Shown here: one piece after another, positions 1 through 6,949 of the stretch
How positions within the stretch are numbered: position 1 is the first letter of the stretch
Layout: every line of letters starts with the position of its first letter
Assembly (NCBI RefSeq): GCF_000725125.1
Contig: NZ_JFCB01000015.1
Location: 102,081 to 166,080 of the forward strand
Source: Streptomyces toyocaensis
GTDB lineage: Bacteria; Actinomycetota; Actinomycetes; Streptomycetales; Streptomycetaceae
Length of the DNA: 64,000 nt
Direction: 5' to 3'
Notes under the pieces: generated by a model
Database searches by the model: none
Told to the model about the DNA's origin: nothing
The model's input: only the letters and a program-made list of their open reading frames with translations
Translations under genes and position numbers: made by a program

Positions 1-804
1 CGCGTGGGCCGCCATGGGCCGCAGATAGCGCTCGTGCAGCATGGCGTCGGCGTACTTCTCGGGGTCGACGACCCAGATGACCGCGTCGACCAGCCCGAGG
101 ACGCGGTCCACCTGCTCGCGGTGCTGCACGGCCGCCGAGTCGTGGTCGGGCAGGTCGACCAGGACGAGCCCGCGCAGCCGTTCGTCCGCGTCCGCCGTCG
201 CCTGGAGGGGGCGCCGTCTCAGCCGGGGCGGGATGCCGAGGCGCTCGATGAGGCTCGCCGCGCCGTCGCTCCAGCTGCACGCGATGGGCGCGGCGGTGGT
301 CGGCCGGCGCACGCCGGTCTCCGAGATGGGCACCCCGGCGAGCGCGTTGAAAAGCTGCGACTTGCCGCTGCCGGTGGCGCCCGCGAGGGCGACGACGGTG
401 TGCTGTCCGGAGAGTCCGCGCCGTGCGGCCGCCTCGTCGAGCACCCGGCCCGCCTGGGCGAGGGTCCGGTTGTCGAGCCGGGCGCGGGACTGACCCACCA
501 GCTCGCGCAGCGCGTCGAGCCGCGACCCCAGCTGGGGGCCGTACGTCAGGGGCGTCACCTTCTGCGGTGTCGAGGCCCGGGGCTCCGTCACGCGGTACTG
601 CTCCTCCCCGGTGCTCCCGTTCACGCGCCGCGCGATCAGCCCGTCGTCCCAGGGACTCACGTCCCCGCGGGGAGAGCCCTCGGCGTCATGGTCGGAGCGT
701 TCGGGACGCTCAGGGTGCTCGGGACGCTCAGGGTGCTCGGGACGCTCAGGGTGTTCGGGACGCTCAGGGTGCTCGGTGTGGTCCTGGTCCGTGGCGGCGG
801 TCAC
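1..804 (-). CDS. YfjP-like dynamin-type GTPase, C-terminus cut by the window edge
   Basis: Cytoplasmic or membrane-associated P-loop GTPase of the YfjP/dynamin-like group; the cellular role in Streptomyces is not established. The Walker A motif is GATGSGKS and a DLPDHDS stretch fits the G3/Walker B region. The N-terminus is charged and contains four copies of a six-residue HPERPE unit encoded by an 18-bp tandem repeat. The GTG start at 804 follows a strong ribosome site (GGAGAGG) and lies 4 bp after the stop of the paralogous GTPase upstream, so the two are almost certainly co-transcribed and translationally coupled. The last part of the protein lies left of base 1. Two adjacent paralogous GTPases may form a heteromeric membrane-remodelling pair, as bacterial dynamins often come in pairs; that is inference. 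Confidence 0.85.
   Translation of the reverse strand, partial: MTAATDQDHTEHPERPEHPERPEHPERPEHPERPERSDHDAEGSPRGDVSPWDDGLIARRVNGSTGEEQYRVTEPRASTPQKVTPLTYGPQLGSRLDALRELVGQSRARLDNRTLAQAGRVLDEAAARRGLSGQHTVVALAGATGSGKSQLFNALAGVPISETGVRRPTTAAPIACSWSDGAASLIERLGIPPRLRRRPLQATADADERLRGLVLVDLPDHDSAAVQHREQVDRVLGLVDAVIWVVDPEKYADAMLHERYLRPMAAHA
703..774. repeat. Four tandem 18-bp repeats inside the first GTPase gene
   Basis: Unit GGGACGCTCAGGGTGCTC occurs at 703-720, 721-738, 739-756 (one change) and 757-774. The unit is a multiple of three, so it encodes HPERPE four times on the minus strand without breaking frame. Copy number is likely to vary between strains. Confidence 0.95.
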
Positions 805-808
805 ACGA

Positions 809-2419
809 TCACCTCTCCTTCTGCAGTACGGACAACGCGGCGATGAGTTCGGGCTGGGGCTCCGCGTGCACCTCGAGCGCGTCGAGCGGGGCGAGCCGGC
901 GCTCACGTTCGGCGTGCATGACACGGTCCACGTGCTCCACGAGCAGCCGTCCGCCGCGGTCCCGGAGCCGCAGCGCGCCGTGCGCCCCGATCCGCTCGGC
1001 GAGCCCCTCTCCGGCGGTCCTGGCCCGGCGGCCGCCCAGGAGCACCGTGGCGACCAGCGCGGCGACCATCTCGGGGTCGGGCGCGGGGCCGCGGTCCAGC
1101 TCCCGCACCTCGTCCTCGGCGTACTCCTCGAGTTCGCGCCTCCAGCGCCGTACGGCCAGCCCGATGCGGTGTTCGGCGCTCTCCGGGGCGGCGGCGCGCG
1201 CGGCGAGTTCCGGGGCGTCCGCGGCCGGTTCGCGCCGCCAGGCGTCGTCGACGCGCTCGTCGGCGGCGGCGACGGCGCACAGCAGCAGGGCGCTGAGACT
1301 CTCCACCAGGGTGTCGAGGAGTTCGCCCGGGGTGCAGTCCAGGGGGAAGGCGCGCCACCGCTTGAGGGCGTCCCCGGCGAGCACGGCCCCCGCCTGGAGC
1401 CGGCCGCGCACCCGCGAGTGCTCGTTGTCGTAGGCGCTCTCGATGGCGGCGGTGAGCCGCAGGGCGGCGGCGTACTGGGCGGCGGCGGCCCCCGCGAGTT
1501 CGGGCAGGCGGGCGTTGAGGGAGTCGAGGACGCCGTACGCGGTGCGGGCCATGACGTGCTGGCGGGCGGCGGGGTCCAGCGTCTGGTGCACGAGCCAGGT
1601 CCGCAGCGCCGCCACGGCGGTGGCGGGCAGCAGGCCGCCGCCCCAGGCCGACTCGGGCAGCTCGGGCACGGTGAAGCGGGGTACGTGGCCCAGCCCGGCC
1701 TTGGTGAGCAGGGCGCCGTACTGCCGCGACACCTCGGAGACGACCTGGTGGGGCACGCGGTCGAGGACGGTCACCAGGGAGACGTCGTACTCCTTGGCGG
1801 TGCGCAGCATGTGCCAGGGGACGGCGTCGGCGTAGCGGGCGGCGGTGGTCACCATGATCCAGATGTCCGCGGCGTTGATGAGTTCGGCGGCGAGGACGCG
1901 GTTGTCGGACACGAGGGAGTCGATGTCGGGCGCGTCCAGGAGGGCGAGGCCGGGGGGCAGGGTGTCGGCGGTCTCCACGCGGAGCACCCGCGCGGGGTCC
2001 TCGCCGGGAAGGAGCAGGTCGTCCGCGGGGTCCTGGTGGTGGGGCACCCACACGCGCGTGAGGTCGGGCAGCACCCTCATCCCGCTGAACCAGTGGTGGT
2101 CCTCCGGATGGCAGACGAGCACCGGCGTGCGTGTCGTCGGCCGCAGCACGCCGGCCTCGCTGACCCGCCTGCCCACGAGGGAGTTCACCAGGGTGGACTT
2201 CCCGGCCCCGGTGGACCCTCCGACGACAGCCAGCAGGGGCGCTTCGGGATCTCTCAGCCGGGGCACCAGATAGTCGTCGAGCTGGGCGAGCAGTTCGTCG
2301 CGGTTGGCACGCGCGCGTGCGGCCCCGGCCAGGGGCAGCGGGAAGCGTGCGGCGGCGACACGGTCGCGCAGGGCGGAGAGTGCGTCGAGCAGCTGAGGCC
2401 GTACGTCCAAGGTCACCAC
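809..2419 (-). CDS. YfjP-like dynamin-type GTPase
   Basis: P-loop GTPase paralogous to the downstream gene. It has Walker A GGSTGAGKST near residue 55, a G3-like DAPDIDS motif, and a long alpha-helical C-terminal half rich in Ala and Arg that resembles dynamin-like stalk regions. About 536 residues. I chose GTG at 2419 (or 2416) because the DNA just upstream is AT-rich and non-coding in character and holds a -10-like TAAAAT (2436-2441, minus strand) close to the start, which would give a very short leader. A longer form starting at ATG 2458 is possible. It probably acts with the following GTPase gene as a two-subunit membrane GTPase; that partnership is inferred from the 4-bp spacing only. 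Confidence 0.85.
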   Translation of the reverse strand: MVTLDVRPQLLDALSALRDRVAAARFPLPLAGAARARANRDELLAQLDDYLVPRLRDPEAPLLAVVGGSTGAGKSTLVNSLVGRRVSEAGVLRPTTRTPVLVCHPEDHHWFSGMRVLPDLTRVWVPHHQDPADDLLLPGEDPARVLRVETADTLPPGLALLDAPDIDSLVSDNRVLAAELINAADIWIMVTTAARYADAVPWHMLRTAKEYDVSLVTVLDRVPHQVVSEVSRQYGALLTKAGLGHVPRFTVPELPESAWGGGLLPATAVAALRTWLVHQTLDPAARQHVMARTAYGVLDSLNARLPELAGAAAAQYAAALRLTAAIESAYDNEHSRVRGRLQAGAVLAGDALKRWRAFPLDCTPGELLDTLVESLSALLLCAVAAADERVDDAWRREPAADAPELAARAAAPESAEHRIGLAVRRWRRELEEYAEDEVRELDRGPAPDPEMVAALVATVLLGGRRARTAGEGLAERIGAHGALRLRDRGGRLLVEHVDRVMHAERERRLAPLDALEVHAEPQPELIAALSVLQKER

Positions 2420-2739
2420 ATGCGAAGAATGCCCAATTTTAGGGGAATTCTGAAGCATATGAGCATGTCTGCGCGCCGACAGGACACAAGCGACGGAAGG
2501 GACGACCGAGGCACGGGCGCAGCCCAGGCATAACGAGTGCACAACACCCGGTGCGCGAGAGGCCAAAAGCGGTGCACGATTCGTACCTGCCTGCGATTAT
2601 CAGGACCGCTTCACCGAACCTCCACACCGAGCCACGGAGGCGAGGCGGCAGGGACAAGGATGCGGGAGCCCTATCCTTGTCTCCGGCGACGCCGAGGACA
2701 GGCCAGAACCGGCCACCGCGGCGACAGGCCACCACACCG
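2420..2739. other. Divergent intergenic region between GTPase operon and tRNA-Arg
   Basis: 320 bp without a convincing gene. The left end is AT-rich and holds a -10-like TAAAAT for the minus-strand GTPase operon. The rest should hold the tRNA promoter. Short reading frames here lack Streptomyces codon bias and are not called. Confidence 0.5.
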
Positions 2740-2812
2740 GCCCCCGTAGCTCAGTGGATAGAGCAGGCGCCTTCTAAGCGCTTGGCCGCAGGTTCGAGTC
2801 CTGCCGGGGGCG
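2740..2812 (+). tRNA. tRNA-Arg (anticodon UCU)
   Basis: Full cloverleaf: acceptor GCCCCCG (2740-2746) pairs with CGGGGGC (2805-2811), and the D arm is GCTC...GAGC. The anticodon loop CTTCTAA (2771-2777) gives anticodon TCT at 2773-2775, and the T arm is GCAGG-TTCGAGT-CCTGC. The discriminator G at 2812 is followed by an encoded CCA (2813-2815). It reads AGA, a rare codon in high-GC Streptomyces. No integrase or duplicated 3' end is visible nearby, so there is no sign that it serves as an attachment site here. Confidence 0.97.
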
Positions 2813-2815
2813 CCA

Positions 2816-3198
2816 CCCGCCATGACACAGGTGAGCAGCGCACGGTTGCCACCGGTTGCGCGATCTTCCGAGGGCCACGGCGCCCAGCGCGTCCGTCCAG
2901 CGGGCCTCGCCGGCCGGCCGGCGGCCTTCCCCCAGACTCCCAGCCGGCTGCGAGCATTCCGGACACCTCGGCACACCTGACGGAACCCGGCAGCCGGGCC
3001 GCATCGAGACGGCGGCACGCGGGGTGGCCCGCATAGTCCGCGAGAGCGCCATGACCGGCCGCCAGAGACTCCGTACGACGGCCGTCAAACGGTCGACTTC
3101 TTCGGGATCGCCCACAATTGAGTGATTACGCCCGAATGGCGCGATTGCTGGTAATCATGGGAGGGTTCTCCGTCGTTCCGCCCTTCCCGGAGCCGCTC
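2816..3198. other. Intergenic region, no gene seen
   Basis: Leader region between the tRNA and the hydrolase gene. Reading frames in it have poor codon bias. The hydrolase frame is open back to a GTG at 3118, but the best ribosome site is just before 3199. Confidence 0.5.
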
Positions 3199-4170
3199 AT
3201 GCGCACTGCCGTCATCGCCGCCCAGGACTCACCCCGCACGGGGTGCTCCGGGCCGCCCCTCCCTCCGGCGCCGGAGCAGGTGGAGGAGCGGGGGCTCGCC
3301 TTCGGGGGGTTCGCCTACACCTGCCGGATCGTCCATCAGAGCGCGCCGCGCACGGCTCCGTTGCTGCTGCTCGGAGGCTCGTCGCAGAACCGGTACTCCT
3401 GGCAGAGCCACGAGAAGTGGCTGGCGCCGCTGTGCACACTGATCACCGTCGACCTTCCCGGCTACGGCAGCTCGGACTTCCTCCCGGCCCGGTACGACAT
3501 CGATTTCCTCGCCGACGCGGTCCGGCACATGCTGGTGGAGATCGACGTGCCCGAGGTCAACCTGTTCGGCGGGTGCTTCGGCGAGGTCGTCGGCCTCCGC
3601 TTCGCGCAGCGCCATCCGGAGTTCGTCAGGCGCCTCGTCTTCGCCGGCGCCGCCATCCGCCTCCCCGGGCTCTACAGCGAGGCCGTGCCGCAGTTGTCGC
3701 AGACACTCGCGCGGGGTGACATCGAGCAGGCCGCCGACGGGCTGGTGCGGCTGTTCATGTCGAACCCGGGGGCCGGAAAGGTGCGCCGGCACGCGGCCGT
3801 GGCGCGGCTGCTCCAGCGGCAGTTCGTGAACCAGACGCCGGACGAGATCAGCAAGGCGGTCGAGCACAACACCCGGCTGGTGACGCACGGCTGTTACCGG
3901 CCCCTGCCGGTCCCCGTCGTGCCGTCCCTGGTGTTCACCGGGGAGTACGACACCCTGTGCACCCCGCAGATGGGCCGCGAACTGGCCGCGACGATGCCCG
4001 GTGCGCTGTTCACCACCGTCAAGGAGGCGGACCACCTGGTCACGGTCGAGCGCAGGCAGGAGTCGGCGGACCTCATCGGCCGGTTCTGCACCGACCGCCC
4101 CGTCGACGACCTGCCGTACTGCACCCCCGTCGAGTCTCCGTGCGCCGCCCACGCTCCGGCGCCGGTCTGA
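3199..4170 (+). CDS. Alpha/beta hydrolase with Cys at the nucleophile position
   Basis: Alpha/beta-hydrolase fold protein of about 323 residues; substrate unknown. The nucleophile elbow, normally G-x-S-x-G, reads FGGCFGE, so Cys replaces Ser. The other triad members are present: Asp in FTGEYDTLC and His in EADHLV. A DLPGYGSSD segment matches the strand-4 region of the fold. Cys nucleophiles occur in dienelactone hydrolases and some thioesterase-like members, so the enzyme may be active, but an acyl-binding or inactive role is possible. The ATG at 3199 has GGAG 8 bp upstream; alternative in-frame starts are GTG 3118 and ATG 3157. It stands alone and converges on the secreted-protein cassette, with a strong bidirectional terminator between. 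Confidence 0.8.
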   Translation: MRTAVIAAQDSPRTGCSGPPLPPAPEQVEERGLAFGGFAYTCRIVHQSAPRTAPLLLLGGSSQNRYSWQSHEKWLAPLCTLITVDLPGYGSSDFLPARYDIDFLADAVRHMLVEIDVPEVNLFGGCFGEVVGLRFAQRHPEFVRRLVFAGAAIRLPGLYSEAVPQLSQTLARGDIEQAADGLVRLFMSNPGAGKVRRHAAVARLLQRQFVNQTPDEISKAVEHNTRLVTHGCYRPLPVPVVPSLVFTGEYDTLCTPQMGRELAATMPGALFTTVKEADHLVTVERRQESADLIGRFCTDRPVDDLPYCTPVESPCAAHAPAPV

Positions 4171-4176
4171 CGGAAG

Positions 4177-4227
4177 CCATGAGGAAGGGCCGGGACCCGT
4201 TGTCGGGTTCCCGGCCCTTCCTCATGG
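4177..4227. terminator. Bidirectional terminator between convergent genes
   Basis: Long near-perfect inverted repeat (arms from CCATGAGGAAGGGCCGGGA to its complement with a single bulge, 4-6 nt loop) lying between the hydrolase stop and the stop of the minus-strand secreted-protein gene. Confidence 0.85.
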
Positions 4228-4239
4228 CCGACGGAGGTG

Positions 4240-4515
4240 TCAGGACCTCTCGCCGGGCACGGTCAGGCTCGACACGCACGTCATCCCGTGGGAACCGGTG
4301 CAGTTCTGCGTCGACTCGTTGTTGACGCGGAGCTTTCCGTGTTCGCCCGTGGTGACCCGGTACTCGTGCTGCACGCAGCGGACGTTGCCCTTGCCGTCGT
4401 CGGCGCACTGGGGTGCCATCTCCGCAGCCGTGGCCTGAACGGCGCCGGCACCGATCAGGGCAAAGCTTCCCAGGATCCCGACGGCCGCCGCCACGATCTT
4501 ATTCGACTTGATCAT
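4240..4515 (-). CDS. Small secreted protein, cassette gene 2 (copy A)
   Basis: 91-residue predicted exported protein of unknown function. The N-terminus has a Lys start (MIKSNK), a hydrophobic core (VGILGSFALIGAGAV) and an Ala-rich cleavage site near residue 30. The mature part is short, with four Cys (CADD, RCVQ, NCTG, TCVS) that could form two disulphides. It is the paralogue of the gene at 5068-5379: the signal peptide and the DDGKGNVRCVQ-type segment are shared. It lies downstream of the small secreted protein at 4637-4906, with a large hairpin between them, repeating the arrangement of copy B. The ATG at 4515 has AAGG upstream. I do not recognise the family. Confidence 0.8.
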   Translation of the reverse strand: MIKSNKIVAAAVGILGSFALIGAGAVQATAAEMAPQCADDGKGNVRCVQHEYRVTTGEHGKLRVNNESTQNCTGSHGMTCVSSLTVPGERS

Positions 4516-4572
4516 TTGCCTTATTCCCTCAAGGTCGACCCCGCGGTGCGCGAAGTCGTACTGCTTCCGAAC

Positions 4573-4621
4573 GGGGCAGGCCCGGGACCCGGGCACATGA
4601 GCCGGGACCCGGACCTGCCCC
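4573..4621 (-). terminator. Hairpin between the two genes of cassette copy A
   Basis: Inverted repeat with arms beginning GGGGCAGG and ending CCTGCCCC, about 20 bp per arm with two mismatches. It sits between gene 1 and gene 2 of the cassette, and the same position in copy B also has a hairpin, so it may be an attenuator or processing site that lowers gene 2 expression rather than a full terminator. Confidence 0.6.
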
Positions 4622-4636
4622 CTCACCTGGAGTTGG

Positions 4637-4906
4637 TCACTCGCCGCCGAGCGAGAGGCCGTTGGCGCAGTGCACGGCGTCGGTGTCGTTGTCCTCGACG
4701 TTGTTGAGACCGAGGATGGCCAGCGCGAGGTTCAGGTCGTCGATGTTGATGAGACCCTGAGTCGTGTTCTTCTGCGTGCAGGCGTTGGCCTGCTTGTTGT
4801 TGAGTTCAGCGCTCGGCTCGTCGCCGGCGTGGCTGATGCCGGCGCCGAGGAAGCTGACGCTGCCGAGCATGGCCATCACGACGGCGGCCTTCTGGTACTT
4901 GCGCAT
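4637..4906 (-). CDS. Small secreted protein, cassette gene 1 (copy A)
   Basis: 89-residue exported protein. The signal peptide (MRKYQKAAVVMAMLGSVSF onward, cleavage after SHA) is nearly identical to copy B at 5519-5791. The mature part of about 62 residues has LNNKQANAC, a GLNNVED motif and a C-terminal HCANGL, with two Cys. It is acidic and rich in Asn. It is not a rodlin (those are longer and have different motifs) nor a chaplin (no chaplin repeat), but its position beside a chaplin gene suggests a role at the aerial-hypha or spore surface; that is inference. The start follows GGAGAGG, and the leader is conserved with copy B. Confidence 0.85.
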   Translation of the reverse strand: MRKYQKAAVVMAMLGSVSFLGAGISHAGDEPSAELNNKQANACTQKNTTQGLINIDDLNLALAILGLNNVEDNDTDAVHCANGLSLGGE

Positions 4907-4975
4907 TACCTCTCCATTTCTCGCGTTGACACAGTCCGCAATGGACCGGCCTCTGACATTCGCCAAGATTAGGCG
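4907..4975 (-). promoter_or_regulatory. Conserved 5' leader of cassette copy A
   Basis: Read on the minus strand, this block closely matches the leader of copy B, with a shared GTC/CGGTCC..TTGCGGAC..GTGTC segment and GGAGAGGTA before ATG. The inverted-repeat core AGTCCGCAATGGACC (4933-4947) corresponds to the perfect dyad in copy B. It probably contains a shared promoter or regulatory stem. Confidence 0.6.
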
Positions 4976-5067
4976 AATTCACTGCGGCAATCAGTAGGCG
5001 AAACGCCGAACCCGGGAATTACCCCGAATAGGCACGCGTGGCGCAATAAAGCACCTATTCGACAATC
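4976..5067. other. AT-rich spacer between cassette copies
   Basis: Unusually AT-rich for this chromosome (for example GCAATAAAGCACCTATTCG). It probably carries the promoter of copy A (minus strand) and the 3' end of copy B's transcript. Confidence 0.4.
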
Positions 5068-5379
5068 CTAATAACCGACGAACCGAGGACGGGATGTAGA
5101 TTCCTTGCGTTTCGTGGTCACGTCATTGGTGCAGGAAATCTTGCCGGCCGAAGTGGAGCACACCGGCTTGGAGCCGTTGGTGGAGTGATGGACCGTCCCG
5201 TCCTTGTCGACCGCGATCCGCTCCTCGGTCACCTGCACACAGCGAACTGTGCCCCTGCCGTCGTCGACGCACCCACCGGGCTCTTCGGCACCGAAGGCCT
5301 GGACGGCGCCGGCACCGAGCAGCGCGAGACCCCCGAGGACTCCCGCGGCCACGGACGCGATTCTTCTCGACCTGATCAT
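5068..5379 (-). CDS. Small secreted protein, cassette gene 2 (copy B)
   Basis: 103-residue predicted exported protein, paralogue of 4240-4515. It has MIRSRR followed by a hydrophobic core (AAGVLGGLALLGAGAV) and a cleavage site near FGA. The mature part has CVDDGRGTVRCVQ and two further Cys (PVCS, ISCTN), giving four Cys as in copy A. The C-terminus is extended by a basic tail of about 15 residues. The ATG at 5379 follows GGGAGAAG. It is co-oriented with and downstream of the 5519-5791 gene across an intergenic hairpin. Confidence 0.8.
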   Translation of the reverse strand: MIRSRRIASVAAGVLGGLALLGAGAVQAFGAEEPGGCVDDGRGTVRCVQVTEERIAVDKDGTVHHSTNGSKPVCSTSAGKISCTNDVTTKRKESTSRPRFVGY

Positions 5380-5455
5380 CTGTCTTCTCCCATCGATCGC
5401 CTCCGGCGCCTGGACGGCGGGCCGGTTCCGGACGTGTGAGCCAGTCGTGGAGCCG

Positions 5456-5501
5456 GGCAGGCCCGAGGCCCGGACACATGGTCCGGGCCCCGGGACGTGC
5501 C
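5456..5501 (-). terminator. Hairpin between the two genes of cassette copy B
   Basis: Inverted repeat with arms GGCAGGCCCGAGGCCCGGAC and its imperfect complement, in the same place as the copy A hairpin. Presumed attenuator, stabiliser or weak terminator. Confidence 0.6.
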
Positions 5502-5518
5502 AGATCACCTGGCAGTGA

Positions 5519-5791
5519 TCACTTGCCGCCGATCGCGAGACCGTTGGCGCAGTGCACGGCGTTGGTGGTGGAGTCCTCGACGTTGTTGAGGCCCAGGAGC
5601 GCGGCGATCGGGACGTTGACGTCGGTGACGTTGACGAGCCCCTGGATCGTGTTCTCCTGCGAGCAGGCGTTGGCCTGCTTGTTGTTGAGCTCGAACTCCG
5701 GGCCCTCGCCCGCGAAGCTCGCGCCCGCGCCGAGGAAGCTGACGCTGCCGAGCATGGCCATGACGACAGCGGCCTTCTGGTACTTGCGCAT
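5519..5791 (-). CDS. Small secreted protein, cassette gene 1 (copy B)
   Basis: 90-residue exported protein, close paralogue of 4637-4906: same signal peptide (MRKYQKAAVVMAMLGSVSF), same LNNKQANAC, GLNNVED, AVHCANGL and C-terminal GG-K/E. Differences are concentrated in the loop before GLNNVED. Two Cys are conserved and could form a disulphide. The start at 5791 follows GGAGAGG. Heading a duplicated two-gene unit next to a chaplin gene suggests a developmental, surface-exposed role, which is inference. I do not recognise a named family. Confidence 0.85.
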   Translation of the reverse strand: MRKYQKAAVVMAMLGSVSFLGAGASFAGEGPEFELNNKQANACSQENTIQGLVNVTDVNVPIAALLGLNNVEDSTTNAVHCANGLAIGGK

Positions 5792-5860
5792 TACCTCTCC
5801 GTTCTCGAGTGGACACGGTCCGCAACGGACCGGTCACTGACGGTGCTAACGTAAGCGACC
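5792..5860 (-). promoter_or_regulatory. Conserved 5' leader of cassette copy B
   Basis: Contains the perfect dyad GGTCCGCAACGGACC (5817-5831), matching the imperfect one in copy A at the same distance from the start codon. Conservation outside coding sequence suggests an operator or an RNA stem. Confidence 0.6.
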
Positions 5861-6102
5861 TTTGCGACTTTTGGTAGCCGAAACGCCCAATTGCGTAGTT
5901 TTCTCGTGGAGAGGCAGGTCAGAGCCCTGTGCGAGGACGCCGGACGGCCGAACGACGTGGCGCGTCGAGTCCACAGGCACCGCAAACACGGACCAAAGAG
6001 TGATCCCTGGACATACCCCGTGACCCGGACCGGTGTCCCGCGTTGAGCGGGGAGTGCGGCCGCTCATGCTGCCGCTTTAACAGAACCAGTAAGGAGAACG
6101 TG
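5861..6102. other. Divergent intergenic region upstream of the chaplin gene
   Basis: No gene seen. It must hold the promoters of cassette copy B (minus) and the chaplin gene (plus). AT-rich patches occur at 5862-5910. A clear ribosome site AAGGAG precedes the chaplin start. Confidence 0.45.
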
Positions 6103-6342
6103 ATGTCTCGCATCGCGAAGGCGGCCACCGTGGCTCTCGGCACGGGCGCCGTGGTGCTCAGCGGCGCCGGAATGGCCTCGGCTCACTCCGGCGCCGAGGG
6201 TGCGGCGGTCCACTCACCCGGCGTCGCGTCCGGCAATGTCGTCCAGGTTCCGGTCCACGCGCCCATCAACGTGTGCGGCAACACCGTGAACTTCGTCGGC
6301 TTCCTCAACCCGGCCGTCGGCAACGTCTGCGTGAACAAGTAA
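6103..6342 (+). CDS. chp: Short chaplin (hydrophobic surface amyloid protein)
   Basis: 79-residue short chaplin. The signal peptide (MSRIAKAATVALGTGAVVL, cleavage near ASA) is followed by one chaplin domain of about 50 residues: SPGVASGNVVQVPVHAPINVCGNTVNFVGFLNPAVGNVCVNK, split here as SPGVASGNVVQVPV, HAPINVCGNTVNFVG and FLNPAVGNVCVNK. The two conserved Cys and the GN-V-VPVHAPINVCGN core are present. Chaplins are secreted, coat aerial hyphae and assemble into amyloid fibrils that lower surface tension. The ATG at 6103 follows AAGGAG. By position it may correspond to chpF of S. coelicolor, from memory; a chpE/chpH-like identity cannot be excluded. Confidence 0.95.
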   Translation: MSRIAKAATVALGTGAVVLSGAGMASAHSGAEGAAVHSPGVASGNVVQVPVHAPINVCGNTVNFVGFLNPAVGNVCVNK

Positions 6343-6389
6343 CGCACTACAGGGACTTACGGCTACGGACGTCCGTCGCAGTTACCCCG

Positions 6390-6422
6390 AGAGCCCCGGC
6401 AGCGCCCGCGCGCCGGGGCTCT
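6390..6422 (+). terminator. Terminator of the chaplin gene
   Basis: Perfect 11-bp arms AGAGCCCCGGC / GCCGGGGCTCT with an 11-nt loop, about 48 bp after the chaplin stop. Confidence 0.8.
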
Positions 6423-6472
6423 TCCCGTATCCGAATGCCGTATCCGAAGCGGTCACGGCCGGACAAAGAAAT

Positions 6473-6500
6473 TCGGCCCCCGGCAAGGACCGGGGGCCGA
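6473..6500 (-). terminator. Terminator of the 6519-6791 gene
   Basis: Perfect 11-bp stem TCGGCCCCCGG / CCGGGGGCCGA with loop CAAGGA, 19 bp after the minus-strand stop and followed on that strand by a T-rich stretch (GAATTTCTTTG). Confidence 0.85.
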
Positions 6501-6518
6501 AGGCGCAGGACCTGGTTC

Positions 6519-6791
6519 TCAGGCGCGCAGACCCACGTCGCCGTGCACCGGCTTGGCCTCGTTCACGACGGCCGCCGCTTCCTTCGTGGTGCCGAGCAGC
6601 GAGTCGTCCTTGGAGTCGACGAGCGAGTCCGAGTCGTACAGCGGCATGAGCTCGAAGGGGACCGCGGTGCGCAGACCGGTGTCGAGGCCGGTGGACGCCA
6701 GGTCGGTGGAGTCCGCGGCGTGTGCGGGAGCGGCGAAACCGGCGGCGATCAGGGACCCGGCAAGGACGGCGGCAGCCTTCAGGGACTTCAT
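6519..6791 (-). CDS. Small secreted protein of unknown function
   Basis: 90 residues with a clear Sec signal peptide (MKSLKAAAVLAGSLIAAGF, cleavage after AHA). The mature part is about 65 residues, acidic, without Cys, with an STDLASTGLDTGL stretch and a PLYDSDSLVDSKDDSLLG stretch. Ribosome site AAAGGAA. No family recognised. It has its own terminator and sits among surface-protein genes. Confidence 0.75.
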   Translation of the reverse strand: MKSLKAAAVLAGSLIAAGFAAPAHAADSTDLASTGLDTGLRTAVPFELMPLYDSDSLVDSKDDSLLGTTKEAAAVVNEAKPVHGDVGLRA

Positions 6792-6949
6792 CGTGTTCCT
6801 TTCTTCGGCAACGCGGGTCGCCGGAGGGGAATTCTGTCGCCGTGCTCAACGATCCTTGGCCCCAGCGGAAACCGGGAAGCCGAAGATTGCCGAGTCCTCA
6901 TATGAAATCTATGAACGACTGACGGGGTGTGCGCCGCCGCGGACGGGGT

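Noticed and set aside
809..2533. Long + strand and antisense open frames opposite the GTPase genes (and similar overlapping frames elsewhere)
   Set aside because: In DNA of this GC content stop codons are rare, so frames opposite real genes stay open. They lack family motifs, are Arg/Pro/Gly-rich and have reversed codon bias.
2740..2815. tRNA-Arg as an attachment site of an integrated element
   Set aside because: There is no integrase, no direct repeat of the tRNA 3' end in the window, and the adjacent genes look like ordinary chromosome.
4637..5791. Calling the duplicated small secreted proteins rodlins
   Set aside because: They are too short and lack the rodlin motifs I know. The resemblance is limited to being small, secreted and next to a chaplin gene.
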